A stretch of 24,889 nt of DNA from CAYTAP01 sp964435775 (GCA_964435775.1 CAYTAP010000052.1:1-24889); one strand, 5' to 3'; positions 7,533 to 15,866 are shown, numbered from the stretch's first letter. The notes: generated by a model not told the origin, from the letters alone. Numbers and translations: made by a program.

Positions 7533-9107
7533 ATGGTTGGCACGCCCCTTCGCCAATGCTACGGTTGTGGTGTGAGAACTGCATCATTGGCCCGATCGTT
7601 GTCACACCGCTTGGCGCTGTCTCTGGTGTTGCTCGTCGCGCTCTCGTTGCGACTGGCGTGGGGGCTGGGGCAGCCGGGAACACTTGATCGTCGCACGCTT
7701 CCGGATCAGGTGGAATATCTGGAACTGGCGCAAAACCTGCTTCGCCATCACACGTTGCGATTCTTTGATGACCGGCCGGCGGTCAACGAGATGGTTTATG
7801 CCTATCGCACGCCGGGATACCCGATGTTTCTGGCGGCGCTGGGGGCGAATGTCCGAATCGCCCGCGCGGCGCAGGCGATGATCGATTCACTCACGGTACT
7901 GGCGGTTTATCTGCTCGCGCGCCGGTGGCTGGACCGGCGAACAAGCCTGATCGCGGCGGCAATCGTCGCGGTCAATCCGTTTCTGATCTACTTTTCAGGG
8001 TTGATTCTGTCTGAGACGCTTTTCACCGCGATGCTGGCGTGGGGGATGGTGTTGCTGGCGGGCATTTTGAAGACCCCCTCCCCAGCCCTCCCCCGGAATA
8101 CCGGGGGAGGGGGTAAGTGCAGAAGCGCCACACACCAACCCTCCATGAGTGGTAGGGGCGGCTTCAGCCGCCGTTTCGACTCATTGCGGCGGCTGAAGCC
8201 GCCCCTACCCGCGGCCGAGTCACGAACGAACAAGGCTCATGCTTCATGGCCTCGTGGGGAAGGATATATCCGGTTTCTCGCCGGGGGTTTTCTGCTCGCA
8301 TTGTCGGTATTGGTGCGACCCTCCGCCTTATTTTTACCGATATTATTGGGCGTGGGCGCCGTTTGCGTGAACCGTCGGGGGAGGAAGGCGTACCCAATGG
8401 AGGCAGCGTCGATGCCACGCTGGCGAGCGGCGTTGGCGGGCGCGGCGATGCTCGCCCTGACCGCGCTCGTCTTGTTCCCCTGGGCGTATCGAAACCACCA
8501 TGTGTTGGGGAAGTGGATATGGACGACCACCAATGGCGGTGTGACGTTGTATGATGGCTTTAATCCCTCCGCGACGGGAGCCAGCGACCAGTCGTTTTTA
8601 ACCGGGATGCCTTGGCTGGGATCGCCGAACTATGGTGAAATCAAGCGGTCGGAGTATTTATCGAATCGGGCTTGGAAATGGATCGCGGAACACCCGGGAC
8701 GGGCGGCGTGGCTGGGGATCGTGAAAATCGGTCGGACGTGGAGCCCGATTCCGCTCAGCGACGCATACGGCGGGCAGCTTCGCTATGTCTTGGTGGGGCT
8801 CTTTTACAGCGTGCCGTTGGACCTGTTGATTTTGTATGGTTTATGGGTCGCGACGGCGAGGGGAGGGATCGTACGATCCGCAAAAGTATTCCTGCTGTTA
8901 CCGGCGATATATTTTACTGTGGTGCATGCCCTATCGGTGGGGTCGTTGCGGTATCGGATCCCCGTGGAACCGCCGATGGCGATTCTGGCGGGGATGGCAT
9001 TGGCCGCCTTGTTTTACGGGTTCAAGCGGGATCACCGGCCGCCATCGGCAACTGATACGACTCGACACCATGCGCCCTCGTCCGACTCAAGCCGACCACC
9101 TCTTTGA
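7533..9107 (+). CDS. GT39/PMT-type membrane glycosyltransferase with an in-frame repeat insertion
   Basis: A 524-residue polytopic protein. The first helix (RLALSLVLLVALSLRLAWGL) is followed by a periplasmic loop with DQVEYLELAQNLL and YRTPGYPMFLAALG. This is the acidic and RxPxYP-type signature of the PMT/ArnT glycosyltransferase 39 superfamily, which uses lipid-linked sugars. About ten hydrophobic segments are visible, including FLAGGFLLALSVLVRPSALF and AALAGAAMLALTALVLFPWA. The acceptor is unknown. Residues about 181-243 are a Pro/Arg/Gly-rich stretch encoded by a palindromic repeat (8073-8209) in a loop between helices; the frame is kept. The start is uncertain: ATG 7533 has no clear ribosome-binding site, and GTG 7572 is an alternative. 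The gene is divergent from the hydrolase (52 bp) and its end overlaps the next gene by 38 bp. Confidence 0.78.
   Translation: MVGTPLRQCYGCGVRTASLARSLSHRLALSLVLLVALSLRLAWGLGQPGTLDRRTLPDQVEYLELAQNLLRHHTLRFFDDRPAVNEMVYAYRTPGYPMFLAALGANVRIARAAQAMIDSLTVLAVYLLARRWLDRRTSLIAAAIVAVNPFLIYFSGLILSETLFTAMLAWGMVLLAGILKTPSPALPRNTGGGGKCRSATHQPSMSGRGGFSRRFDSLRRLKPPLPAAESRTNKAHASWPRGEGYIRFLAGGFLLALSVLVRPSALFLPILLGVGAVCVNRRGRKAYPMEAASMPRWRAALAGAAMLALTALVLFPWAYRNHHVLGKWIWTTTNGGVTLYDGFNPSATGASDQSFLTGMPWLGSPNYGEIKRSEYLSNRAWKWIAEHPGRAAWLGIVKIGRTWSPIPLSDAYGGQLRYVLVGLFYSVPLDLLILYGLWVATARGGIVRSAKVFLLLPAIYFTVVHALSVGSLRYRIPVEPPMAILAGMALAALFYGFKRDHRPPSATDTTRHHAPSSDSSRPPL
8073..8209. repeat. Composite palindromic repeat element inside the glycosyltransferase gene
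   Basis: Two perfect hairpins lie side by side. The first has an 11-bp stem, CCCTCCCCCGG (8086-8096) against CCGGGGGAGGG (8101-8111), with loop AATA. The second has a 23-bp stem, 8151-8173 against 8187-8209, with a 13-nt loop; its arm starts GGTAGGGGCGGCTTCAGCC. The translation of the stretch (TPSPALPR... then GRGGFSRRF, LRRLKPPLP) is unlike any membrane transferase segment. Neither strand carries a transposase. It resembles small REP/MITE-like palindromes found dispersed in bacterial genomes, here tolerated inside a coding region because it adds no stop or frame change. Confidence 0.8.
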
Positions 9108-12100
9108 CCGCCCCTGGCGGGCTGGACATCCATACAACCCGCGGCTGAGCCGGTTCCGTCGATGGGGGATGTTCGCCCTGCTGTGCATCCTGCTCTGTAC
9201 GATCTACGGATACTGGTATCTGACCGACTCGGCGCGGGTGCGGGAGATGGCGCAATCGTATTTGACGGAGGTGCTCCATGCGCCCGTGGAGGTCGGGGGC
9301 GCGACGCTGTCGCTGTTTCAGGGATTGCGACTGGATGATGTGAAGGTGCGGGTCGATCATTCCGGCCGCCCGGACTCGGTCATCTTTTCGGCGCAGACAT
9401 TTTTAATCCGGTACGACCCGCGCGACATGCTCCAGGGGAAACTGGTGGCGACGCAGATCGTCGCAATCAACCCGCACGTCTATCTCAGTGAGAACATCGA
9501 CACGGGGCGACACAATTACCAGCAAATCGTTCAAAAAAATCGACCGGCCGGGACGCAGCCGTCAAAGAGCAAGCCGCTGGTCCTGCCGCAGATCATTTTG
9601 CGCGATGCGCGAATTGAATCGGGCGAGGTGAGCGACGGGCGCTATCAGACCATTGGATCGCTGCAGATCGAAGGAAGCCTGACGCCGACGGCAACGCGAA
9701 ATGAGTACGCGTTCAGCCTGCAAAGCCGCGGGGAATCGGAGGGGATCGGTCCAAGCGTCGAGGGGACGATCATGATGGGCAGCGGTGATGTCCGCGCCCG
9801 CCTGACCAACTTCGAGTTCAGCAAGGACATCCGGACGATGCTGCCGGCGGAGGTGCGGCGGTGGTGGGAGCAGCATCAGCTCACCGGGCGGGTCGATGTT
9901 CCCGAGCTCGACTTTGAACCTGGACACAACGGCGAGGCGGCGCGCTTTCGCGTGGAAACGGCGTTGCATGGCGTGAGCCTGAGCGTCAGCCCCAGGGAAT
10001 GGATGGGCCGCGCGGAGCGCGTCCGACGGGAGACGCTTGCGAATACGGCGCAGTTCATGCGCGAGGTGGGATTGAACCTGCATGGGGATGTGGATCGCTC
10101 GCAGGCGCTCCTGGCGACCGGGCCCATTGGCCTGGAGGATGTCACCGGCAGGTTTGTGTTCACGCAGGATGGCATTGACATCCCGGACCTGATCGGACGG
10201 ATCGAAGCCAACGCACTGAAGATCAACGGTCACATCGACGGATATTCGCCGGACGCGGGCGTGCGGCTGCGTTTGTCGTCGCTGCAAACGGAGAACATTT
10301 ATATTCCAACCTCGCCGGGGTTTGTCCAGGCGCTGCCGCAGGAGGTGCGTGAGATTTACGAACACCTGCACCCGCAGGGGTCGGCGTCGATGTGGGTGGA
10401 ATTGAAGCGCGAGCCCAACGGAGGGCCGGTGGAGGTGAGCGGCGAGGTCAACATCATTGACGGACAGTTCGTCTTCGATCTGTTCCCCTATCCGCTGCGG
10501 AACGCCACGGGACGAATCACCTTTGGCCCGGACCGGATCACCGGTGAGGATCGCTGCGACATTCAAAACCTCCGCGGGCTGGGCGTGCCCGGCGGGCCCA
10601 ACCAGGACAAGGTGGTGACGATCAACGCATCGATCGCGCCCCTGGTCGGTGATACCGAAGTGCATGTTCGCGTGGAGGCCGATGGGATTGTTTCAGAGCC
10701 AGCGCTGCATCGCGCATTTCCGCGAGAGGCGCAGGAAGCGGTGGCGATGTTCGATCCGAGCGGCAAGGGGGATTATCCCACCTTCGGCGGCGGCTTTGTG
10801 TGCAACGTCATCCGTCCACCGGGCAAGGACGCCAAGTGGCGATTCACGGTTGACCTGAACCTGACGGATGCCAACGGCGCGTTCAAGCTGTTTCCGTATC
10901 CGCTTCGACACGCGCACGGGCAGTTGCACATCACCGATGACTTTGTGGACATCCGCAACTTCAGGATGCAGCGCAACGGGGGTACGGTGGCGGTCAATGG
11001 GCGCGTGTCGTTTTACAAGGGTCAGCCATTGACGCCTGATCTGACGATCACCGCACGGAATGTGCCGATGGATGCGGAGTATGTGGCGGCGATCCCGGCC
11101 GAGCGGCGGCAATGGGTGGAATCGGCGGGGCTCAGCGGCACGCTGGACATCGACGCGCACGTCACGCGCAAGGAACCGCCACAGCCTTCGCCGGTTGCAA
11201 CGACAAGCCCTCCGCCGGGCGCGCCAAGCTCATCGACCCAGGGCTTTGGCGATTCGGACATCACATACACCATGAACATCCACCTGCGTAACGGCGGCAT
11301 CTGGCCGGTGCGCAAGGCGTATGCGATTTCGGGGGTTGATGCGCGCATGACCTTGACGCCGGACCGGCTGGCGCTGACGAGCTTCACCGGACATCGCGAG
11401 GATGCGACATTCACCGCCAGCGGGGCGCTGGATCATCTGAACCGCGCACCGCGCCTGACAATGAAGGCGTCGGCGACGGATTTACTGCTCGAACCGTCGC
11501 TGTATGAACTGCTTCCCAAGGGGGGCAGGTCGGTGTGGGATCAGTTGTCGCCCAAGGGGACGCTGGATGTGGATTTTGCGTGCGATCTGCCGCTGGGGCC
11601 ATCGAATGCGCCCGCGACCCAGCCGGGGGCGCAGGTCACATCAATTGATCCGAACGCGGCGCTGGCGGCGACCCGGCCGGGAACTGCGGCGATGCCGTTT
11701 GAGCTAACCCTTCGGCCGAGGCATTTGAGCGTCACGCCGCGGACGATTCCGTACCGGCTTGATGATGTGACGGGAGCGATCGTCATCCGGCCGGACATCG
11801 TGCTGCTTCAGGAGATGACAGCGCGGCATGGGGAGGCGCGGATCGCGGTGGCGGGGGAAGGCACGACGGGCGACAAGACGGCGTGGAATCTGAAACTGGG
11901 CGCGGAGAACGCGCCGATCGACGCTGAGTTCCTTCGCGCGTTGCCGACGAACCTGCGGGCGCTGGTCGATGCGTTGAAACTGAAGGGGACCACCTCGTTT
12001 CAATTCTCAAAGCTGTTGTATCGCGTGGATGAATCCAAGAGCGCCCAGGACGGCGCGGACGCCAAACCGACCACCGATGATCCGGATGTGGATTTCGTTG

Positions 12101-12954
12101 GGCATCTGCAGTTGACCAACGCCTCGCTGGAAGCGGGGGTGACGTTCACGGATGTGAATGGGGGCGCGGACCTCGCGGGCGCGATCCGGGATGGGAAGCT
12201 CTCGGCGCTCAACGGCAAGCTCGACTTTCCGTCGCTGGCGCTGGCGGATCAGCCGCTCAAGAACTTCCGCGCCGGTTTGATCAAGCCGGCCGGCGAGGAT
12301 GAGATGCAGTTGTCGGGCGTGCAGGCGAGCCTGGCCGGGGGAGAATTGGCCGGGCAGGTCGATCTGACGTTTCCGCAAACGGGGCAGTCGCAATATGCGA
12401 TCTCGATCGCGCTGCGCCACGCGGATGCCGCGAAGCTGGCGCCGCAATCCGATCACAACATCCGCGGGCAGGTCAGTGCGAGTTTGGCGATGGAAGGCAA
12501 CTGGGCGGATCCGGCGTCGCGTCGGGGGCGCGGGGATGTCACGGCATCGGGCAAGGAGATGTACCGGATTCCACTCATGCTCGGGTTGCTGCAGATCACC
12601 AACCTGTCGCTGCCGATCAGCAGCCCGTTCAACGAGGCGTCGGCCAGCTACAGCATCGAAGGCAACCGGGTGACGTTCGAACAAATCGACATGCGCTCCA
12701 ACACGATGACCATGCAGGGAACGGGTCATCTCGATTTTAATACGAAGAAAGTGAACCTCACCTTCGTGACCGACAGCCTCAACGGGTTGAAGGTTCCGTT
12801 CCTTTCAGATTTGTTCAAGGGAATGAAGCAGGAACTGCTCCAGATTCATGTCAACGGATCGATTGAGCAAGCCAAGTCACCGGCGAACGCGGTGCATACG
12901 ATGCAGACGACGGTGGATGAGGTGTATAAGGGGACGGAACGACGAGCGAAATGA
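9070..12954 (+). CDS. AsmA/YhdP/TamB-like giant envelope protein
   Basis: A 1294-residue protein with one N-terminal membrane helix at about residues 34-54 (GMFALLCILLCTIYGYWYL). The rest is a long beta-rich periplasmic region. It opens with MAQSYLTEVLHAPVEVGGAT, the AsmA-type start in which a bilayer-anchored domain is followed by beta-strands describing 'alpha functions'. The C-terminal 150 residues (LLQITNLSLPISSPFNEASA; MTMQGTGHLDFNTKKVNLTF) match the AsmA C-terminal domain style. Known relatives form beta-groove conduits for phospholipid transport between membranes. A module of the form LPxexRxWxxxxLxGxxxv recurs near residues 258, 422, 550, 675, 815 and 958. ATG 9070 lies inside the end of the preceding gene, suggesting co-expression, but it lacks a clear ribosome-binding site. 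Confidence 0.72.
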   Translation: MRPRPTQADHLFDRPWRAGHPYNPRLSRFRRWGMFALLCILLCTIYGYWYLTDSARVREMAQSYLTEVLHAPVEVGGATLSLFQGLRLDDVKVRVDHSGRPDSVIFSAQTFLIRYDPRDMLQGKLVATQIVAINPHVYLSENIDTGRHNYQQIVQKNRPAGTQPSKSKPLVLPQIILRDARIESGEVSDGRYQTIGSLQIEGSLTPTATRNEYAFSLQSRGESEGIGPSVEGTIMMGSGDVRARLTNFEFSKDIRTMLPAEVRRWWEQHQLTGRVDVPELDFEPGHNGEAARFRVETALHGVSLSVSPREWMGRAERVRRETLANTAQFMREVGLNLHGDVDRSQALLATGPIGLEDVTGRFVFTQDGIDIPDLIGRIEANALKINGHIDGYSPDAGVRLRLSSLQTENIYIPTSPGFVQALPQEVREIYEHLHPQGSASMWVELKREPNGGPVEVSGEVNIIDGQFVFDLFPYPLRNATGRITFGPDRITGEDRCDIQNLRGLGVPGGPNQDKVVTINASIAPLVGDTEVHVRVEADGIVSEPALHRAFPREAQEAVAMFDPSGKGDYPTFGGGFVCNVIRPPGKDAKWRFTVDLNLTDANGAFKLFPYPLRHAHGQLHITDDFVDIRNFRMQRNGGTVAVNGRVSFYKGQPLTPDLTITARNVPMDAEYVAAIPAERRQWVESAGLSGTLDIDAHVTRKEPPQPSPVATTSPPPGAPSSSTQGFGDSDITYTMNIHLRNGGIWPVRKAYAISGVDARMTLTPDRLALTSFTGHREDATFTASGALDHLNRAPRLTMKASATDLLLEPSLYELLPKGGRSVWDQLSPKGTLDVDFACDLPLGPSNAPATQPGAQVTSIDPNAALAATRPGTAAMPFELTLRPRHLSVTPRTIPYRLDDVTGAIVIRPDIVLLQEMTARHGEARIAVAGEGTTGDKTAWNLKLGAENAPIDAEFLRALPTNLRALVDALKLKGTTSFQFSKLLYRVDESKSAQDGADAKPTTDDPDVDFVGHLQLTNASLEAGVTFTDVNGGADLAGAIRDGKLSALNGKLDFPSLALADQPLKNFRAGLIKPAGEDEMQLSGVQASLAGGELAGQVDLTFPQTGQSQYAISIALRHADAAKLAPQSDHNIRGQVSASLAMEGNWADPASRRGRGDVTASGKEMYRIPLMLGLLQITNLSLPISSPFNEASASYSIEGNRVTFEQIDMRSNTMTMQGTGHLDFNTKKVNLTFVTDSLNGLKVPFLSDLFKGMKQELLQIHVNGSIEQAKSPANAVHTMQTTVDEVYKGTERRAK

Positions 12955-13088
12955 GCCTCCGGGTGCTGAAGGGACCGCTCGATTGAACCGCGCACGCGCA
13001 AACGTCATATCTTGCCCATGTTTCGGCTGGCGCGCTCGATGGAAGGTGGCATGAAACACTTTGATTAAAGCTTTTGAGGCGCGGGATG

Positions 13089-13097
13089 TGCTATAAC
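13089..13097 (+). promoter_or_regulatory. Possible extended -10 promoter element
   Basis: TGCTATAAC fits the TGnTATAAT extended -10 pattern with one mismatch. It lies 9 bp before the 43-residue frame at 13106, and no properly spaced -35 hexamer is visible. The sequence 12955-13105 otherwise shows nothing I can identify. Confidence 0.3.
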
Positions 13098-13105
13098 GTC
13101 GGGGA

Positions 13106-13237
13106 ATGAAATCGCTTCGTTTTTTGCCCCTGGCGTATATCGCCGGCGTCCATGGGTTCATGCTGCTGGTGCCATATTTGGCGCTCCTTGCGGCGTGCCT
13201 GACACTGGTGCGACGATTTCGAACCCCATCCATTTGA
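13106..13237 (+). CDS. Possible 43-residue single-helix membrane peptide
   Basis: A short frame beginning MKSLRFLPLAYIAGVHGFML and ending VRRFRTPSI. It has a hydrophobic core of about 30 residues flanked by basic ends, as in small membrane peptides. An extended -10 (TGCTATAAC, 13089-13097) lies directly upstream, and GGGGA precedes the ATG. The predicted transcription start would fall almost on the ATG, which would make the message nearly leaderless. The evidence is the frame, composition and upstream element only; chance is possible. Confidence 0.35.
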   Translation: MKSLRFLPLAYIAGVHGFMLLVPYLALLAACLTLVRRFRTPSI

Positions 13238-13314
13238 TGCGATAACCCGCCCGCCATGCTTCCGGCTCGTTGCCGATGCAGGTGGGCACTTTCATTGATG
13301 TCCGCGCCGAACCT

Positions 13315-13977
13315 TCATCTGCGGCGATCCGAACGCCAGCGGAAATCCACATCCACTTGTCGGGCGGATGCGTCACGGGGCTGCCAGCGCGGCTCGCGGG
13401 GTGGTTGAATGACCACGGGGGGGGCGACGGGGACGGCGACATATTCCCAGTGGCCGGGCGCGACGAGTACCTGGCGGGGGATGTTTTGCCACCCGCCAGC
13501 GCCAACCAATTGCTGGGTGGTCACATCCTGCCACGAGCCTGGTGTAACAAGCACCTGGCGGGGAACGACGGCTTGATGAGCCGGTTCAACGAGGAATCGC
13601 TGGGTGACGATGACTCGCCGCCCCCGGCTGTATTGCACAACCTGGCGGTCTTCATAGCGATCGGGAATCCACACGGCATCGTTGACGGTCTGATAGACCG
13701 GTTCGACCCACACGCGGTTGGTGACCGTCTGGTAGACCGGCTCGGCCCAGACGCGGTCATAGGTCGTTTGGTAAACCGGCTCGACCCAGACGCGCTCGAC
13801 GGGTTGCGGACCATAGATCGGCGGCGGAACGCGGCGATCGCCCGGCAGGCGAAGATTGATGTCGATGTTCACGCCGGCACTGGCCGGCGCCGGAGTGAGC
13901 GTGGACGCGAGGACAAATCCCGCGCCGACGGCCGCCGAGAGCAGTATCGCACGCACTGAATGGTTGACGTTCCTCAT
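13315..13977 (-). CDS. Secreted or periplasmic repeat protein with tandem VWVEPVYQT units
   Basis: A 220-residue protein. Residues 1-34 are a classical signal peptide (MRNVNHSVRAILLSAAVGAG, then a hydrophobic stretch ending APASA-G), so it is exported. Residues 62-100 contain three 13-residue units (RVWVEPVYQTTYD, RVWAEPVYQTVTN, RVWVEPVYQTVND), followed by decayed copies and by longer Gln/Val/Trp-rich units (PRQVLVTPGSWQDV, PRQVLVAPGHWEYV). The C-terminus is Arg-rich. The ATG at 13975-13977 is supported by GGAAAGG 8 bases upstream; an in-frame extension to 14028 would hide the signal peptide. No catalytic family is recognised. The repeats suggest a beta-rich binding or structural envelope protein. 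Confidence 0.72.
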   Translation of the reverse strand: MRNVNHSVRAILLSAAVGAGFVLASTLTPAPASAGVNIDINLRLPGDRRVPPPIYGPQPVERVWVEPVYQTTYDRVWAEPVYQTVTNRVWVEPVYQTVNDAVWIPDRYEDRQVVQYSRGRRVIVTQRFLVEPAHQAVVPRQVLVTPGSWQDVTTQQLVGAGGWQNIPRQVLVAPGHWEYVAVPVAPPVVIQPPREPRWQPRDASARQVDVDFRWRSDRRR

Positions 13978-14146
13978 GGCTTGCACCTTTCCGAGAGCGG
14001 ATGCGACGACAATCGCCGCACCGATCATGAACCTCGGAGGCGTTGAATCGCCACCGTTGATCCGGAAGGCCGTTCCAGCGGCCGACCGGCAGGCTCATTC
14101 GTTCAGATAGACACGGATCGGGGTGCAAGGTTGGAAGGGGGAGAAA

Positions 14147-14178
14147 TTTTCGATTTTTGACTTTTGATTTTGGATTGG
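14147..14178. repeat. Degenerate 7-bp tandem array (TTTTGAT type)
   Basis: Within the gene-free stretch 13978-14235, bases 14147-14178 read as successive heptads TTTTCGA, TTTTTGA, CTTTTGA, TTTTGGA, TTGG. The composition is sharply AT-rich against the GC-rich surroundings. It resembles heptanucleotide tandem repeats known from other bacteria. Nothing else is recognisable in this intergenic stretch. Confidence 0.6.
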
Positions 14179-14235
14179 AAGAGTGGGCGCGCGGTGGGGT
14201 TGTGACGGCAATGACGGCGGGAATGGCAGCATGGG

Positions 14236-14502
14236 TCAATCGTCGTCGGAACCCTCGCCCTCGTGGGCGGCATGCGCGTCTCGCAATTGTTGGAATTCCT
14301 CGGGGGTGATCGGCTGCATGCTGTGAATGGCCGCAAATCGGTCGCTGCCGTGAACGCCATCCCGGGTGCGGAAGAAATGTCGGTCCCCGTCCACTTGTTC
14401 GAGCATATAGCGATACCCGTGGTCATACCCTGGATCACCAGCCTCCAACTGGCCGTAGAAGACGGGGTAGCTCATGGACGGTTGCTCTTTCTTTCGGCTC
14501 AT
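14236..14502 (-). CDS. Small conserved-looking hypothetical protein
   Basis: An 88-residue soluble protein beginning MSRKKEQPSMSYPVFYGQLE. It is rich in Gly, Asp and aromatic residues (AGDPGYDHGYRYMLEQVDGD, HFFRTRDGVHGSDRFAAIHS), with a helix (TPEEFQQLRDAHAAHE) and an acidic tail GEGSDDD. There is no membrane segment or known motif. The ATG at 14500-14502 is chosen because a strong GAAGGAG site lies 6 bases upstream, better than for either earlier in-frame ATG. I do not recognise the family. Confidence 0.65.
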   Translation of the reverse strand: MSRKKEQPSMSYPVFYGQLEAGDPGYDHGYRYMLEQVDGDRHFFRTRDGVHGSDRFAAIHSMQPITPEEFQQLRDAHAAHEGEGSDDD

Positions 14503-14646
14503 CGGCGACTCCTTCATTTTTGATACGCCGTAGTATACCCCACATGTCAAGGAGCGGTTCGCGAATGTTGACCCCAACATCACCGGAACGCGCTGCGCAT
14601 CCGATACAGGTGGAGTGTTGGCGCAACACTGAACGGCAGACGGGCT

Positions 14647-15567
14647 TTATTGATCGCGGGGCGGCGAATCGGAGGTTTTGCCGTGATGTGCGTCACCGTC
14701 TTCGCCGCCGGGGCGGGCAACGGGATAAAACTCGCCGGCGTACTCGCGGGGGGCTTGCGGTTCGGCATTGGCGGGAGGCGGGGTGTCGGATGAGGTGGCA
14801 GTGAGCGGACGAATGGCGGGCGCGGAAGCATCTTCCCCACCCTCGGACGGCGACGGTGCGGCGAGCGAACCTTCCAATTCCGCTTCAAGGCTCTGGATGT
14901 GCGCGTTGACATCGTCATTGGAGACGACCGCCGGGGCGGCGGCCGCAGCCGCCTTGGAATGGGCGGCCGAAGCGCGCTCTTCCTTGGGCTCCTTGGGACG
15001 GAACAAGCTGCCGAAGGTGATCAGGTTGACGATTGAAGGCCAGATCAGCCACCCGACGATCAGGCCGCCGGCCGTCCAGAGTTTGAGCTGCATGCCCGGC
15101 TGATACCACCAGGCATTGGCGTAGCTGATGTGGGCATCGGGGTTGTCCTTAATGACTTGATCGAGAAAGCCGCGGAGGGTGAGGTTGGAGCCGCTGATGC
15201 CGGGGAAGCGATGGGTGGGTTTGTACGGCTCGTCGGGAAGAAAACGGAAGGTCCTCTCATAGACCTTGGTGACAAAGTGGGGTTTGGAATCCGGGCCGGT
15301 TTCGCGTTCGACGCGGGGCAGGTAGTAGATGCCAAAGAGCACCTCACGCCCCCGCCACTGGCGGATGACCATGTCTTTGAAAAAGGGGCGCTCATGCTTG
15401 TAGTTTTCCTTGAGCAGGTCCCGCTCGAAAGCGATCTGGGTCAGGCTTTCGTCAATGCCGGTGTCGGGGTTCATGTCGGCCATGTAGCCGCGCATCCCGC
15501 CGATGATCGCGCCAAGAATGACGCCGATCAGCGCCCATTGCCATCTTTTCAACTTGTCCAAGTGCAT
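14647..15567 (-). CDS. Two-helix membrane protein of unknown function
   Basis: A 306-residue protein beginning MHLDKLKRWQWALIGVILGA. The first helix spans about 11-29 (WALIGVILGAIIGGMRG) and the second about 165-187 (TAGGLIVGWLIWPSIVNLIT). Between them is a 135-residue extracytoplasmic domain with VIRQWRGREVLFGIYYLPRV, VYERTFRFLPDEPYKP and a helical stretch (LRGFLDQVIKDNPDAHISYA). A long cytoplasmic tail is Ala/Pro/Glu-rich and low complexity (KAAAAAAPAV, SPSEGGEDASAP). I do not recognise a family. The extracytoplasmic domain ends NAWWYQPGMQ just before the second helix. The start at 15565-15567 is preceded only by a weak CGGGA; a longer frame to 15648 has no ribosome-binding site. Confidence 0.65.
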   Translation of the reverse strand: MHLDKLKRWQWALIGVILGAIIGGMRGYMADMNPDTGIDESLTQIAFERDLLKENYKHERPFFKDMVIRQWRGREVLFGIYYLPRVERETGPDSKPHFVTKVYERTFRFLPDEPYKPTHRFPGISGSNLTLRGFLDQVIKDNPDAHISYANAWWYQPGMQLKLWTAGGLIVGWLIWPSIVNLITFGSLFRPKEPKEERASAAHSKAAAAAAPAVVSNDDVNAHIQSLEAELEGSLAAPSPSEGGEDASAPAIRPLTATSSDTPPPANAEPQAPREYAGEFYPVARPGGEDGDAHHGKTSDSPPRDQ

Positions 15568-15732
15568 GCGTTGTCCCGTGAGGCGAGTTCGAAGGCATCT
15601 TACCCACTTTTGCGTACGGCATAACCCCTGGACAGCCAAGAGCGCCACAGGTGTAACTACCGTAAGAAGACCGTGGGGTTGAAAAACAATTAACCGCGCG
15701 TGGGGGTGGGGGATTCATTTGGACATCGGATC

Positions 15733-15758
15733 ATCGGACACACGGGGCAACGTCCGAT
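15733..15758. other. Inverted repeat upstream of the PilZ gene
   Basis: ATCGGAC (15733-15739) pairs with GTCCGAT (15752-15758) around a 12-nt loop in the 299-bp divergent intergenic region 15568-15866. The stretch 15775-15856 that follows is AT-rich and probably holds the PilZ gene promoter, but I cannot place convincing -35/-10 boxes. The repeat could be an operator. Confidence 0.3.
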
Positions 15759-15866
15759 AAAAGTGAGTTTCTCCCCTTTCGTCAAATTACCTAAATTACC
15801 AAAGTTAAAAGGCAGAGTTGTCGATAGAGTTAAAGTAGGCAATGTAACTTATAAGGAGCATCGGCC

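Noticed and set aside
8086..8111. Intrinsic terminator inside the glycosyltransferase gene
   Set aside because: The hairpin is strong but no T-run follows on either strand, and the reading frame continues through conserved transferase helices.
8836..9069. N-terminal extension of the AsmA-like frame
   Set aside because: It overlaps the C-terminal membrane helices of the glycosyltransferase in another frame, and its translation is Arg/Trp/Cys-rich without motifs.
9562..10665. Minus-strand frame of 367 codons
   Set aside because: It is antisense to the AsmA-like gene; its composition (HRRRPLR, Arg/His/Gln-rich) is typical of a shadow frame.
15721..15866. Possible c-di-GMP (GEMM) riboswitch upstream of the PilZ gene
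   Set aside because: The biology would fit, but the conserved GEMM core segments are not present; only a simple 7-bp inverted repeat is visible.
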